A stretch of 64,000 nt of DNA from Gottfriedia luciferensis (GCF_001712755.1 NZ_MDKC01000036.1:1-64000); one strand, 5' to 3'; counted from the first letter of the stretch, positions 18,088 to 26,762 are shown. Notes: generated by a model not told the origin, from the letters alone. Numbers and translations: made by a program.

Positions 18088-18312
18088 ATGTACGTTGGCA
18101 GAGATCTTTCAGAATTATCTATGACTCCAAAAACTCATTGGAAAGATAGTGAATTGGAATACTATCATCATTCGTTTCAGCAAATTACTGGTTATTTAAA
18201 CATCGAAGGTAGCACAATGCAAAAAGAAATCATAAAAGAAATTGAATCACGTGGTGGTCTTCATAGAAATGAAGCAGACTGGACTAGTGGTACTCGCCCT
18301 ACTTTTGACTAA
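18088..18312 (+). CDS. yfhS: YfhS-like small protein
   Basis: A 74-residue soluble protein. The opening MYVGRDLSELSM and the end of the form GGLHRNEADWTSGTRPTFD resemble YfhS of bacilli, a sporulation-expressed protein of unknown function (recalled). AAAGGAGG precedes the ATG by 9 nt. It faces away from sspE and converges on mutY. Confidence 0.7.
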   Translation: MYVGRDLSELSMTPKTHWKDSELEYYHHSFQQITGYLNIEGSTMQKEIIKEIESRGGLHRNEADWTSGTRPTFD

Positions 18313-18329
18313 AATCACTCTTAAACCAC

Positions 18330-18358
18330 AAGAACCCCAACTCTTTGTTGGGGTTCTT
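18330..18358. terminator. Bidirectional terminator yfhS/mutY
   Basis: A 12-bp stem AAGAACCCCAAC/GTTGGGGTTCTT with a 5-nt loop lies between two convergent genes. Confidence 0.9.
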
Positions 18359-18365
18359 TGTTTCA

Positions 18366-19463
18366 TTACTGAAGCTTTTCGATTTGCTGATAAATTTTTT
18401 GATGAACTACCGGAAACGGGAGCTCTTTACACTCATCTAATGTTACCCATTTTTGATTACTTGTTAATTTACCCTCATTAATTACATCTCCAACATATAC
18501 TTCCATTTTCCATACAAGATGTGAAAAAACATGCTCAATATTAAATTGATAAGATAATCCTTCAACTACTAATTGAGATTCTTGATTTAAGAAAAAGCTA
18601 AGTGTATCACTTTTAGATAACATCGTTGATTGCAATTCAGCAGTTGGAAACTCCCACATATTAGCAAGTAATCCACTAGAAGGTCTTTGTTGAATTAAAT
18701 ATTGATTTTTTCTATTCTTAATGACACCAACTGCTAAATTAATTGGTTTTGGTGCCTTCTTTTTACTTTTTATAGGTAAATCAGTCACAACTCCAGTTTC
18801 AAAAGCTAAACATTGTTCTCTCACAGGACATAATAAACATGCAGGATTTGTTGGTGTACAAATTAATGCACCAAGCTCCATTAAACCTTGATTAAAAGAA
18901 GACGGATCTTCATGACTAATTAAAGCTCTTACAGCTTGTTCAAAAACTTTCCGATTTTTCGGTACACCAATGTCTTCCCAAATTGTTAATATTCTAGATA
19001 ATACCCTCATTACATTCCCATCAACGGCTGGCTCTGGTTTACCGTATGCAATACTAAGGATCGCTCCAGCAGTATAAGGTCCTACACCTTTTAATTTACT
19101 TATTAATTCTGGCGTATTTGGCACTTTACCTGAATACTCTTCATGGACTTCTCGGACAGCCGATTGTAAATTTCTAGCTCTAGAATAATAACCAAGTCCT
19201 TCCCATGCTTTTAGTACTTTTTCTTCCTCGGCATTCGCCAAGTCAGCAATAGTAGGGAAATTTTGCATAAACTTATTATAAAAAGGGATTACTGTATCTA
19301 CACGTGTTTGCTGAAGCATTATTTCTGAAACCCATACTCGATATGGGTCTTTATTCTTTCTCCAAGGTAAATCTCTTTGTTCTGCTAAAAACCAATTAAC
19401 TAAATTATTTTTAAAGTCATTTTTGGGGAAAACTTCTAATGTCGTATTTAAATCATTATTCAT
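18366..19463 (-). CDS. mutY: A/G-specific adenine DNA glycosylase MutY
   Basis: A 365-residue base-excision enzyme that removes A opposite 8-oxoguanine. The HhH-GPD domain (about 20-220) has catalytic Glu47 (VSEIMLQQTRV), the hairpin LKGVGPYTAGAI and catalytic Asp148 in PAVDGNVMR. The 4Fe-4S cluster ligands are Cys202, 209, 212 and 218 (C-x6-C-x2-C-x5-C). The C-terminal third is the NUDIX-like domain that recognises the damaged base. The start is at 19463 with GAAAGG upstream. It is divergent from yfhP, as in other bacilli. Confidence 0.96.
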   Translation of the reverse strand: MNNDLNTTLEVFPKNDFKNNLVNWFLAEQRDLPWRKNKDPYRVWVSEIMLQQTRVDTVIPFYNKFMQNFPTIADLANAEEEKVLKAWEGLGYYSRARNLQSAVREVHEEYSGKVPNTPELISKLKGVGPYTAGAILSIAYGKPEPAVDGNVMRVLSRILTIWEDIGVPKNRKVFEQAVRALISHEDPSSFNQGLMELGALICTPTNPACLLCPVREQCLAFETGVVTDLPIKSKKKAPKPINLAVGVIKNRKNQYLIQQRPSSGLLANMWEFPTAELQSTMLSKSDTLSFFLNQESQLVVEGLSYQFNIEHVFSHLVWKMEVYVGDVINEGKLTSNQKWVTLDECKELPFPVVHQKIYQQIEKLQ

Positions 19464-19549
19464 AACTTATACCTTTCTGTAACATCTATATGTTTTTGTT
19501 AATAGTCAATACTATAAAATTTAAAAGGGTAAGTAAAGGGAGGAACTAC

Positions 19550-20527
19550 ATGGATACTGGTACTCATCTTGTAATGGGATTTACACTTGGCGGATTAGCA
19601 ACCCTGAGTCCAATTGTCCTACATGACCCACATTTGACAAACTCACTCTTATTAACAACAATCATCGGATCACAATTACCAGACAGTGACACGATATTAA
19701 AATTAAGAAATAACGCAAAATATTTAAAACATCATCGTGGAATTACGCATTCAATTCCAGCAGTCATTTTATGGACATTATCACTTTCTGCCATTATGAC
19801 ATTATTTAATAATAGAGAACACTTTGGACTCTATTTATTTTGGTCTTTCCTAGCAGTAAGTGTACACGTATTTGTTGATTTATTTAATGCTTATGGAACC
19901 CAAGCACTAAGGCCTTTTTCAAAACGCTGGATTGCTTTTGGTATCATAAATACTTTCGATCCAATTATTTTTGCAATCCATTTAGTTGGAGTTCCTTTTG
20001 TTATTTTTCATTTTAGAGCCGGTCCGATCTGTGTCATGCTCTATTTCATTATGATTTTTTACTATGCGTTTAGATATCGACAAAAACAAATCGTGATTCA
20101 AACAGTCACAAAAAAATTGCCGGATGTAAAACGTGTCTATGTTTCACCTTCTATAAAATACACTCATTATCATATTGTAGCAAGTACAGATTCTCATCAT
20201 TACGTTGGTAAAATAAAGAAAAGAATCTTTAAAATCCACGACGTATTTAAAAGGATCCCGTTACCAGTAATTGAAGACGTAAAAGCAGCCTTTAAGGATG
20301 AAAACGTTAAATCATTCCTGGCATTTTCACCAGTTTATATTTGGGAATTGATTGGACATGACGACCATAAAGAATTAAGATTAATCGATTTAAGGTACAG
20401 GACTGAAACATACTACCCATTTGTTGCAGTAGTCAAATTTGACTATGAACATAATATTATTAGTTCATTCACTGGCTGGATCTTTAGTGAGAAAAAATTA
20501 CAGAAAAAACTAAAAGCGGAACCATGA
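19550..20527 (+). CDS. yfhP: YfhP membrane-bound metal-dependent hydrolase
   Basis: A 325-residue member of the YdjM/YfhP superfamily. The N-terminal ~190 residues hold about five helices and the conserved histidine/acid motifs MDTGTHLVMG, LPDSDTI and HHRGITHSIP, which form the supposed metal site, and HVFVDLFNAYGTQ later. The C-terminal 130 residues are a soluble beta-rich domain. GGGAGG stands before the ATG at 19550, 60 bp inside the longest frame. Substrate unknown. Confidence 0.88.
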   Translation: MDTGTHLVMGFTLGGLATLSPIVLHDPHLTNSLLLTTIIGSQLPDSDTILKLRNNAKYLKHHRGITHSIPAVILWTLSLSAIMTLFNNREHFGLYLFWSFLAVSVHVFVDLFNAYGTQALRPFSKRWIAFGIINTFDPIIFAIHLVGVPFVIFHFRAGPICVMLYFIMIFYYAFRYRQKQIVIQTVTKKLPDVKRVYVSPSIKYTHYHIVASTDSHHYVGKIKKRIFKIHDVFKRIPLPVIEDVKAAFKDENVKSFLAFSPVYIWELIGHDDHKELRLIDLRYRTETYYPFVAVVKFDYEHNIISSFTGWIFSEKKLQKKLKAEP

Positions 20528-20534
20528 AAAACAA

Positions 20535-20573
20535 AAAATAACCCTTAGCAATTTTTTTGCTAAGGGTTATTTT
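20535..20573. terminator. Bidirectional terminator yfhP/yfhJ
   Basis: AATAACCCTTAGCAA pairs with TTGCTAAGGGTTATT around five T, flanked by A and T runs that serve both strands. Confidence 0.9.
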
Positions 20574-20574
20574 T

Positions 20575-20853
20575 TTAATGAAGAAGATTATCTTTCTCTT
20601 TCGTTTCTATAATTTCTAATCCTGGTGGCTTTGCAATTTTTATATCTGTTTCATGCAAATATTTTCCATATTGGAATATAAATTGTTGAACAACCTTTTT
20701 AGACATTTTTTCTCCATGATATTCTCCAGCTTTAGCATAAGTTGCTTCAAAATCTTCCCATAGCCATTCAACCCAAATTTTTGCTTGTGAGTATGTTAAA
20801 TGACTATTTTCTTTTAGTAATAGCTCAGTTAATTGCTCTAAATATTTCTCCAT
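20575..20853 (-). CDS. yfhJ: YfhJ, WVELL-motif small protein
   Basis: A 92-residue soluble protein that carries AKIWVEWLWEDFEATYAKAG, a variant of the WVELL motif that names the family (Pfam WVELL, recalled). Function unknown. It is divergent from sspK with 118 bp between, and converges on yfhP. Confidence 0.85.
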   Translation of the reverse strand: MEKYLEQLTELLLKENSHLTYSQAKIWVEWLWEDFEATYAKAGEYHGEKMSKKVVQQFIFQYGKYLHETDIKIAKPPGLEIIETKEKDNLLH

Positions 20854-20971
20854 ATAATTACACCTTCCAATTTTTAAACATTTATTATCATCATATCTAA
20901 ATTCAAAATGGTCATCATATTGATGATGGTTCGTTTCATCAATTCGTTTTAATCACTAGGAGGGTTTTAAG

Positions 20972-21127
20972 ATGACAACAAAAAGTGAACGTTTTTCAAA
21001 ACAAAAGCATGATATGGCTATTGATGGTAATATAGATTACAAATCACAAAATGCTTCTATCCGTCCAAATGGGAGCATTAATACAAATCCGCGAGATCGT
21101 ATGGCAAAAAGTAATCGTGATGAATAG
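20972..21127 (+). CDS. sspK: Small acid-soluble spore protein K
   Basis: A 51-residue basic, Asn-rich protein. The segment SIRPNGSINTNPRDRMAKS matches the SspK hallmark in other bacilli (roughly RPNGTINTHPQERM), recalled from the family. AGGAGGG lies 6 nt before the ATG. The position between yfhJ and yfhH is that of sspK in B. subtilis. It is a minor spore-core protein and is probably transcribed in the forespore. Confidence 0.85.
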   Translation: MTTKSERFSKQKHDMAIDGNIDYKSQNASIRPNGSINTNPRDRMAKSNRDE

Positions 21128-21134
21128 AAAATTT

Positions 21135-21159
21135 AACCAGGGTTTTTACATCCCTGGTT
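21135..21159. terminator. Terminator of sspK (and yfhH)
   Basis: AACCAGGG (21135-21142) pairs with CCCTGGTT (21152-21159), followed by TCTTT. It overlaps the 3' end of the convergent yfhH. Confidence 0.8.
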
Positions 21160-21469
21160 TCTTTAATAGTGCGATTGGGATTCCTATTTCTTCCTCACTA
21201 GTACTTTTATGACCCCAAGCAAAAATACCATTCATATATGTGATCATAAATAATACACCTGGTTCTTCAATTAATTCATATTGCTCGCCAGGAATAAATT
21301 GACTTGCGTCTAATAAATATGATTGAGCCATCGTTTTTTTACGTAGTATTACTTCAAGTTCATTGATCATATCCATTTGTTCAGCTTTTCTAGCTTGATG
21401 ATTCAAATTGCTGATTTCTTGAACTAATTCATCTTTTGTTAAGTCACTATATCGTTTTGGAATTTCCAT
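21146..21469 (-). CDS. yfhH: YfhH family protein (DUF1811)
   Basis: A 107-residue protein: an N-terminal helical hairpin (KRYSDLTKDELVQEISNLNHQARKAEQ) followed by a small beta barrel with the FIPGEQYELIEEPG signature of DUF1811. It lies downstream of recX, on the same strand with 66 bp between. A YfhH structure with an SH3-like barrel is known from B. cereus (recalled), but its function is not known. Confidence 0.88.
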   Translation of the reverse strand: MEIPKRYSDLTKDELVQEISNLNHQARKAEQMDMINELEVILRKKTMAQSYLLDASQFIPGEQYELIEEPGVLFMITYMNGIFAWGHKSTSEEEIGIPIALLKKPGM

Positions 21470-21535
21470 TTTAAGTCTCCTCTAAATCATTTAGATATTT
21501 TTATTATATCAAGCTAATAACAGACAACCAATTTT

Positions 21536-22351
21536 TTAGTATTCTTCCTCTTCTAAAATTAAAATTGCTTTTTCAATTAAATCAATTGGGAAACCTTTTC
21601 GAAATAATGCTGTTTTCATTTTTTGAGTATATTCCCAGCCACTTAATTTATCATATTTCTTTTTCGCTTTTCTAGCATGTATTAAAAGAGTTTGTAATTC
21701 ATCATCTTCTTCACTTTCATATTGTGTTTCTTCAATTGCAATCGAAGTGATGTTTGCAGAATATCCTTTTCTTCTCAGTAGTTCTTCAAGCTTTGCCTTT
21801 TTTTGATTTGTTGAGTACTTCGAAAGTGAAGAAACCTTTTTTTGACAGAGTGAAATAGCATGTTGAATTTGTTTATCTTTTGAAAATAAAATTAAGCTTT
21901 TCTCTATTACAGAATTTTGAATCCCTTTTGCTAGTAGTTCATTCTTAATGATTGTTGGTCCTTTTAAAGTCGTATTTATAGACGTGCGGACATAGCTTTC
22001 AGCGTATTTTTCTTCATTAATATACCCTTCTTCTACAAGTCGGATAATTGTAGTTTGGATTGTATCAATTAAGAATTCTTGCTTTGTTAAATATTGTTCT
22101 ATTTCTTTTTTTGTTCTCATCATTCTAGATAAATAAACAATACTAGATAGATATGCCTTTCTAAGTTGATCGGCATTTAATATCTCTTCTAGTTCAAATG
22201 GCTCAAATGATTGACCTTTTTTTATGTTAAATTTAACAAGAGTATCAGCATCTACACTAAATGAATACTCTTCACCATTCCCACTATCTGTATAAATATT
22301 AAATCGTTCTTTATTTAATTTTTGAACTTGAATTTTCGTTATTATAGACAT
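21536..22351 (-). CDS. recX: Recombination regulator RecX
   Basis: A 271-residue protein made of an N-terminal beta part and tandem three-helix RecX repeats, for example SSIVYLSRMMRTKKEIEQYL and EGYINEEKYAESYVRTSINTTLKGPTIIKNEL. RecX binds RecA filaments and limits their activity. The length matches the long Bacillus form (about 264). It is divergent from yfhF. Confidence 0.93.
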   Translation of the reverse strand: MSIITKIQVQKLNKERFNIYTDSGNGEEYSFSVDADTLVKFNIKKGQSFEPFELEEILNADQLRKAYLSSIVYLSRMMRTKKEIEQYLTKQEFLIDTIQTTIIRLVEEGYINEEKYAESYVRTSINTTLKGPTIIKNELLAKGIQNSVIEKSLILFSKDKQIQHAISLCQKKVSSLSKYSTNQKKAKLEELLRRKGYSANITSIAIEETQYESEEDDELQTLLIHARKAKKKYDKLSGWEYTQKMKTALFRKGFPIDLIEKAILILEEEEY

Positions 22352-22430
22352 AATTTACCTCAAAATAAATTTTGTTTTTATGTACACATAAAAATAATAA
22401 TATCATATTATGTATTAAGGAGATGCGTGG

Positions 22431-23327
22431 ATGAAGATTCTTCTTACAGGCGGTACAGGGTTTATTGGATCTCAATTAATAAATGAATTTATTCGACATG
22501 AATTTCAATGTTATATTGTCACAAGAAATATAAGAACATCATCTAATCCATTTATTACTTATATTAATTGGGATCAATTAACCTCGAATTCTTTTGGGGA
22601 GTCCATTGATGTAGTCATTAACTTAGCCGGTGAATCAATAAACAGCGGTAGGTGGACTAAACAATTAAAAGACAAAATTTTACAAAGTCGTATAAAATCT
22701 ACAAATATTCTAATTACATGGTTTGAAAGACAAGCCCATCGTCCAAAACTTTTTATTAATGCTAGCGCAATAGGGTTTTATGGAACCTCGGGATCTATAA
22801 CTTTTAATGAAGATGACAAGCCTATTTCAAATGATTTTTTAGCATCAACTGTAAGAGAATGGGAAACTGTTGCCAGAAAAGCTGAGGAACTGGGAATTCG
22901 GACTATTCTCGCTAGATTTGGTCTTGTTTTAGGGTTAAATGGTGGAGCACTTCCAAAAATGATTTTGCCTTATAAATTGTTTATGGGTGGTCCAATCGGA
23001 AAAGGTACCCAGTGGATATCTTGGATTCATGAGAAGGATGTTGTTGGACTAATTCTTCATTCGATAAAAAATAACGAAATTAGAGGGCCAATCAATTTAG
23101 TGTCACCTAATCCAGTAACAATGAACGAGTTTAGCAGATCCCTTTCAGCAGCTTTACATCGACCAAATCTATTGAAAGTTCCTAATTTTGCCCTTCAATT
23201 ATTACTAGGTGAAATGAGTATGCTAGTTTTAGAAGGTCAAAAAGTTATTCCTTCTAAAGCCATTCAAACTAATTATAACTTTCAATTCCCAACTTTAAAA
23301 GAAGCTTTACTGTTAACTTTAAATTAG
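22431..23327 (+). CDS. yfhF: TIGR01777-type epimerase YfhF
   Basis: A 298-residue extended short-chain dehydrogenase: NADP-binding GGTGFIGSQL at residues 6-15, INASAIGFYG (with the catalytic Ser-Tyr region), and the C-terminal DUF1731-like end GQKVIPSKAIQTNYNFQFPTLKEAL. The family (SDR39U1/YfcH) has no firm substrate. AAGGAG precedes the ATG. It ends 18 bp before the amidohydrolase start and is probably co-transcribed with it. Confidence 0.9.
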   Translation: MKILLTGGTGFIGSQLINEFIRHEFQCYIVTRNIRTSSNPFITYINWDQLTSNSFGESIDVVINLAGESINSGRWTKQLKDKILQSRIKSTNILITWFERQAHRPKLFINASAIGFYGTSGSITFNEDDKPISNDFLASTVREWETVARKAEELGIRTILARFGLVLGLNGGALPKMILPYKLFMGGPIGKGTQWISWIHEKDVVGLILHSIKNNEIRGPINLVSPNPVTMNEFSRSLSAALHRPNLLKVPNFALQLLLGEMSMLVLEGQKVIPSKAIQTNYNFQFPTLKEALLLTLN

Positions 23328-23345
23328 TTTTTGAAAGGATTTATC

Positions 23346-24476
23346 ATGAATCTATTATTTAAAAATGCAACCATTTTTCCCATTACATCTCAAGTTTTAT
23401 ATAACCATGATTTGTTAATTGAAAATGGGAAAATTAAAGAAATTGCACCTGAGATTTTTTCGATTGAAGATCAAACAATTGTCATAGAATGTGCAGGAAA
23501 ACCACTATTTCCAGGTTTTATTGATGTACACACTCACTTAGGACTATATGACGAAGGAACTGGTTGGGCTGGAAATGATGCGAATGAAACAATTGAAGTA
23601 TTGACTCCACATATTCGATCAATGGATGGAATATTGCCACTTGATGTTGCTTTTACTGATGCAATCCAACATGGAATTACAACAGCTCATATTATGCCTG
23701 GTAGTGGAAATGTAATTGGTGGAACAACTTGTACAATTAAAACATATGGTAAAAGTGTCGATAAAATGATTATTCAAGAACCGTCTGGATTGAAAATCGC
23801 TTTTGGTGAAAATCCAAAAAGAACTCATAGTAACGGGAATAAAGAATCAATTACTAGAATGGGTATTATGGGAATGCTTCGTGAAGCATTCTATGAAGCT
23901 AAAAACTCGCATAACCCAGATGACTTTCGAATTTTACCAATTATTAAAGCTTTAAATAGAGAAATTCCAGTACGAATTCATGCTCATCGTGCAGATGATA
24001 TTTTATCAGCTATACGTTTTGGAGAAGAATTTAACTTAGATATACGAATTGAACATTGTACAGAAGGTCATTTAATTATTGACCATCTAAAGGATCGAAA
24101 CCTTCAAGTATCTGTTGGTCCTACATTAACTAGACGTTCAAAAATCGAATTAAAAAATAAATCCTGGACTACATACAAAGCTCTTGCTGATATTGGGGTA
24201 AGTGTTTCAATTACAACTGACCACCCTTATACGCCAATTCAGTATTTAAATGTATGTGCAGCTATAGCAGTTCGAGAAGGTTTACCTGAGCTCGAAGCTT
24301 TAAAAGCAATTACGATTAATCCAGCAAAAAATCTTAATTTATCTCATAGAATTGGTAGCTTAGAAATTGGTAAAGATGGTGATGTAGTATTATGGTCCCA
24401 TCATCCGTTTCATTATATGGCTAAACCATTACTCACTGTCATAGATGGTAGAATTGTGTATAAAAATATCGAATAA
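23346..24476 (+). CDS. Metal-dependent amidohydrolase (imidazolonepropionase-like)
   Basis: A 376-residue TIM-barrel hydrolase. Metal-binding motifs are visible: GFIDVHTHLG near residue 58, IRIEHCTEGH around residue 240 and TTDHPYTP around residue 300. The family hydrolyses cyclic amides or dipeptides, and the substrate here is unknown. The start at 23346 (MNLLFKN) follows GAAAGGA by 6-7 nt. It appears to be in an operon with yfhF and is followed by a new promoter. Confidence 0.85.
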   Translation: MNLLFKNATIFPITSQVLYNHDLLIENGKIKEIAPEIFSIEDQTIVIECAGKPLFPGFIDVHTHLGLYDEGTGWAGNDANETIEVLTPHIRSMDGILPLDVAFTDAIQHGITTAHIMPGSGNVIGGTTCTIKTYGKSVDKMIIQEPSGLKIAFGENPKRTHSNGNKESITRMGIMGMLREAFYEAKNSHNPDDFRILPIIKALNREIPVRIHAHRADDILSAIRFGEEFNLDIRIEHCTEGHLIIDHLKDRNLQVSVGPTLTRRSKIELKNKSWTTYKALADIGVSVSITTDHPYTPIQYLNVCAAIAVREGLPELEALKAITINPAKNLNLSHRIGSLEIGKDGDVVLWSHHPFHYMAKPLLTVIDGRIVYKNIE

Positions 24477-24490
24477 TTTTAGTTTGCAAT

Positions 24491-24519
24491 TTGAACAAAA
24501 TCGTTTATTATAGTATAGT
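24491..24519 (+). promoter_or_regulatory. SigA promoter of the tRNA-like leader/GNAT transcript
   Basis: TTGAAC (24491-24496) and TATAGT (24514-24519) with a 17-bp spacer. Transcription would start near 24526, giving a leader of about 270 nt before the GNAT gene. Confidence 0.6.
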
Positions 24520-24526
24520 AAGAACG

Positions 24527-24794
24527 TTTGCGGTAAATTAAATAGAAAGTGTGAAAACACTTTTCTTATATAGTATTTTAACGGGAAAGGCAAATGGTGA
24601 GCCACCAGTAAATCGCTGGTCCTAGTGGGTTCGATTCCCACCCCGAAATTTTAGGGTGCATTAAAAAATTATTCATAATTTATTCATAGTTAATGCACTT
24701 CACAGGACTTTAAATTTTATTGTTTTAGTCCTCACAAAAATTTCGCGGGTGGCGTAACCTTCTTTCGCTACCCTTATTATGAGGAGGAGTAGAG
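24527..24794 (+). ncRNA. Structured leader with tRNA-like cloverleaf
   Basis: After a GAAA-capped hairpin AAAGTGT/ACACTTT (24546-24563) comes a four-helix cloverleaf: CGGG 24582-24585 with CCCG 24642-24645; GGC 24589-24591 with GCC 24601-24603; ACCAG 24604-24608 with CTGGT 24616-24620; GTGGG 24625-24629 with CCCAC 24637-24641 around the canonical T-loop TTCGATT. The D-like loop contains GG. It departs from a tRNA: a 4-bp acceptor, no U33 in the 7-nt loop TAAATCG, no CCA, no base between the D and anticodon helices. Three further hairpins follow (GTGCATTAA/TTAATGCAC, AGGACT/AGTCCT, GGGTGGCG/CGCTACCC) before the GNAT ribosome site. It may be a tRNA relic or a regulatory RNA. Confidence 0.5.
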
Positions 24795-25355
24795 ATGCTG
24801 AAACAGCGAGATTTACAAGATTGTTCTGTACTTTTTGAACTTATGGTGCATCCTGATGTCTTTCCCTTTGTGCGCCATAAAGCAAATTCGTACGAAGAAT
24901 TCTTATTTATCACAAAACAAGCAATCGAACTAGAAGAACAAGGAAAAATGATATCAAGAACAATCTTAGATGAGTGGGGTAACCCTATTGGTAACATTTC
25001 TTTACATGATATTGAAGATGGATATGGCTTTTTAGGAACTTGGTTAGGCAAACCTTTTCACGGAATGGGTTATAATAAACCAGCAAAAGACGCTTTCTTC
25101 CATGAGTTATTTCACGATTTAGGAATCAACTCTATTTTTATGCGTATTCGTAAAGTGAATAAACGTTCTTTTTATGCTGCAAGTAAACTACCATACGCAT
25201 CATTAGCAAATGAATCACGTAAATGTCTATATGATGAAATAAATCAAAATGAAGAAATTTACGATCTATTTGAAATTACTAAAGACAATTATTTATTGCA
25301 TACAATGCGTGAAGATTACCAACAACATGAAGTTACACATTTAAAAGAAGCATAA
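24795..25355 (+). CDS. GNAT family N-acetyltransferase (RimJ/RimL-like)
   Basis: A 186-residue acetyl-CoA-dependent transferase. The fold is recognised from ISRTILDEWGNPIGNISLHDI (beta strands 2-4) and the acetyl-CoA loop region GTWLGKPFHGMGYNKPAKDAFFHELFHDLGINSIFMRIRKVNKRSFYAASKL, where the usual GxG is GMG. GAGGAGG lies 6 nt before the ATG. Its unusual structured leader suggests post-transcriptional control. Substrate not predictable. Confidence 0.8.
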   Translation: MLKQRDLQDCSVLFELMVHPDVFPFVRHKANSYEEFLFITKQAIELEEQGKMISRTILDEWGNPIGNISLHDIEDGYGFLGTWLGKPFHGMGYNKPAKDAFFHELFHDLGINSIFMRIRKVNKRSFYAASKLPYASLANESRKCLYDEINQNEEIYDLFEITKDNYLLHTMREDYQQHEVTHLKEA

Positions 25356-25423
25356 TTAAGTATATCAGCCACAAAAAATGGAGAGACTTACTAAGGATTT
25401 TATAACTTAGCGAGGTGTTTTTT

Positions 25424-25549
25424 GTGGATAAACGAAAAGATAAAACGAGACGTAATTTAAGTTCTACTCAAGAAGTATTATATGCAAAAGAATTTAAAAG
25501 AGCTGATCGTGCTGCAGGTTATACTAATTTTAATGGCATAGGCAAATAA
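25424..25549 (+). CDS. yfhE: YfhE family small protein
   Basis: A 41-residue basic protein that begins with GTG, with GAGGTG upstream. It reads DKRKDKTRRNLSSTQEVLY, then AKEFKRADRAAGYTNFNG. STQEVLY-x-x-EFK-x-ADRAAGY is the hallmark of the YfhE family (recalled). Function unknown; such short basic proteins are often sporulation-related. A strong terminator follows. Confidence 0.8.
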   Translation: MDKRKDKTRRNLSSTQEVLYAKEFKRADRAAGYTNFNGIGK

Positions 25550-25557
25550 TTTTATTC

Positions 25558-25586
25558 AAAAAGGCTTTCTTAGGAAGCCTTTTTTG
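25558..25586 (+). terminator. Terminator of yfhE
   Basis: AAAAAGGCTT pairs with AAGCCTTTTT around a short loop, then TTTTGTTTTTC. Confidence 0.85.
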
Positions 25587-25655
25587 TTTTTCTAGAATAA
25601 TTTTATAACGAGTAATGCTCCGTATAACTATCTTGCAAAATTTACAATATCTTAT

Positions 25656-25835
25656 TTAAATTTCACTTGATTCAATAATATAAACCGAGGACGGTCTAAC
25701 ATAATATTCCTTACTAAGTTTTTCCTTTATTCGATGCATTTCATCTTCAATTTTTTCTCCTCGAACAAAAGATCCCCCTTCGATTCCATTCTGATCATCT
25801 ATTAAAACATACCAAGAAAATCGAAACTCCTTCAT
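25656..25835 (-). CDS. Hypothetical 59-residue protein
   Basis: A small frame starting ATG at 25835, preceded by AAAGGGTGA 6 nt upstream, which supports translation. The product begins MKEFRFSWYVLIDDQNG, contains RGEKIEDEMHRIKEKLSKEYY and ends with VYIIESSEI. It looks like a compact alpha/beta domain with a strand at each end. I do not recognise the family. The codon use resembles the neighbours. It would be transcribed towards yfhE, without a clear terminator of its own. Confidence 0.55.
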   Translation of the reverse strand: MKEFRFSWYVLIDDQNGIEGGSFVRGEKIEDEMHRIKEKLSKEYYVRPSSVYIIESSEI

Positions 25836-25948
25836 TAAAATTCACCCTTTAAAATAAGAAACTAAAAATGACTATTTTTCATTATATTCACTAACCTCAA
25901 ATTTATTTTAGTCAATCGTCTAAATAATCTTAAAAAGCTAATAAAATA

Positions 25949-25995
25949 AACTGTCCTTTAAATGTTAGACGCCTACTAACATAAAAAGGACAGTT
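25949..25995 (-). terminator. Terminator of the pfl operon
   Basis: A long hairpin: AACTGTCCTTT (25949-25959) with AAAGGACAGTT (25985-25995), plus an inner TGTTAG/CTAACA helix. On the minus strand TTATTTTATT follows. It lies 17 bp after the pflA stop. Confidence 0.9.
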
Positions 25996-26012
25996 CAAAG
26001 TAATTAGTTTTA

Positions 26013-26762
26013 TTAACAAGTTTGTAATTCTTTCATTTGAGTTAATAGTTGATAAGCATGATTTACACTTTCATTTGATGGTGGTTGAATATCTTTTAAA
26101 GGATATTTTAATCCTAATGCTTCCCATTTATAAACTCCTAATTGATGATATGGTAAAATTTCTACTTTTTCCACGTTACTTAAAGTCTTTATAAAGCCAC
26201 CTAGTTTTATTAGATCAACTTCAGAGTCGGTGATTCCAGGAACTAATACATGTCTAATCCAAACCGGGATATTTCTATTGTCCAAGTATTTAGCAAAGCA
26301 TTTAATCTGCTCATTTGATTTTCCCGTAAGTTTTATATGTTTTTTTCCATCAAAATGCTTTAAATCTAATAAAACTAAATCAGTGTATTCTAATACTTCG
26401 TCTAATTTTAATAGAAAGTTTGGATCAGTACTGAAACATCCACCAGATGTATCAATCGTTGTATGAATCCCATTTTTTCTACAAGATTTAAACAGTTCTA
26501 ATAGAAAGTCTAATTGTAATAATGGTTCTCCACCACTAACCGTAACCCCACCTCCAGATGATCTCATAAATGGGATATAGGTCTTGATATCCTTTATTAC
26601 TTGATCAACTGACATTTCTTTACCTGCTCCAATTTTCCACGTATCTGCGTTATGACAATATTGACATCTTAATAAACATCCTTGAGTAAAGATTACATAT
26701 CTAAGACCTGGTCCATCGACAGTTCCACAAGTTTCTATTGAATGTATATTTCCTGAAACCAT
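26013..26762 (-). CDS. pflA: Pyruvate formate-lyase activating enzyme PflA
   Basis: A 249-residue radical SAM enzyme that makes the glycyl radical on PflB. The cluster-binding CxxxCxxC is in [11 protein letters not shown] at about residues 28-38, and [14 protein letters not shown] is the SAM-binding GGE motif. The start at 26762 (MVSGNIHS) follows GAGGAG by 8 nt and gives the family's usual N-terminus. It lies 96 bp after pflB, which carries a hairpin between them that may lower pflA expression relative to pflB. Confidence 0.95.
   Translation of the reverse strand: MVSGNIHSIETCGTVDGPGLRYVIFTQGCLLRCQYCHNADTWKIGAGKEMSVDQVIKDIKTYIPFMRSSGGGVTVSGGEPLLQLDFLLELFKSCRKNGIHTTIDTSGGCFSTDPNFLLKLDEVLEYTDLVLLDLKHFDGKKHIKLTGKSNEQIKCFAKYLDNRNIPVWIRHVLVPGITDSEVDLIKLGGFIKTLSNVEKVEILPYHQLGVYKWEALGLKYPLKDIQPPSNESVNHAYQLLTQMKELQTC

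Noticed and set aside
24429-24641. Minus-strand frame starting MGIEPTRTSDLLVAHH
   Set aside because: GIEPTR-type starts are the usual by-product of reading through a tRNA T-arm; here it reads through the tRNA-like cloverleaf.
24580-24650. Functional tRNA gene
   Set aside because: Acceptor stem only 4 bp plus mismatches, no U33, no encoded CCA, and no base between the D and anticodon stems.
24640-24790. T-box or other known riboswitch before the GNAT gene
   Set aside because: No T-box AGGGTGGNACCGCG sequence, no TPP, cobalamin, FMN, SAM or c-di-GMP signature could be matched by eye.
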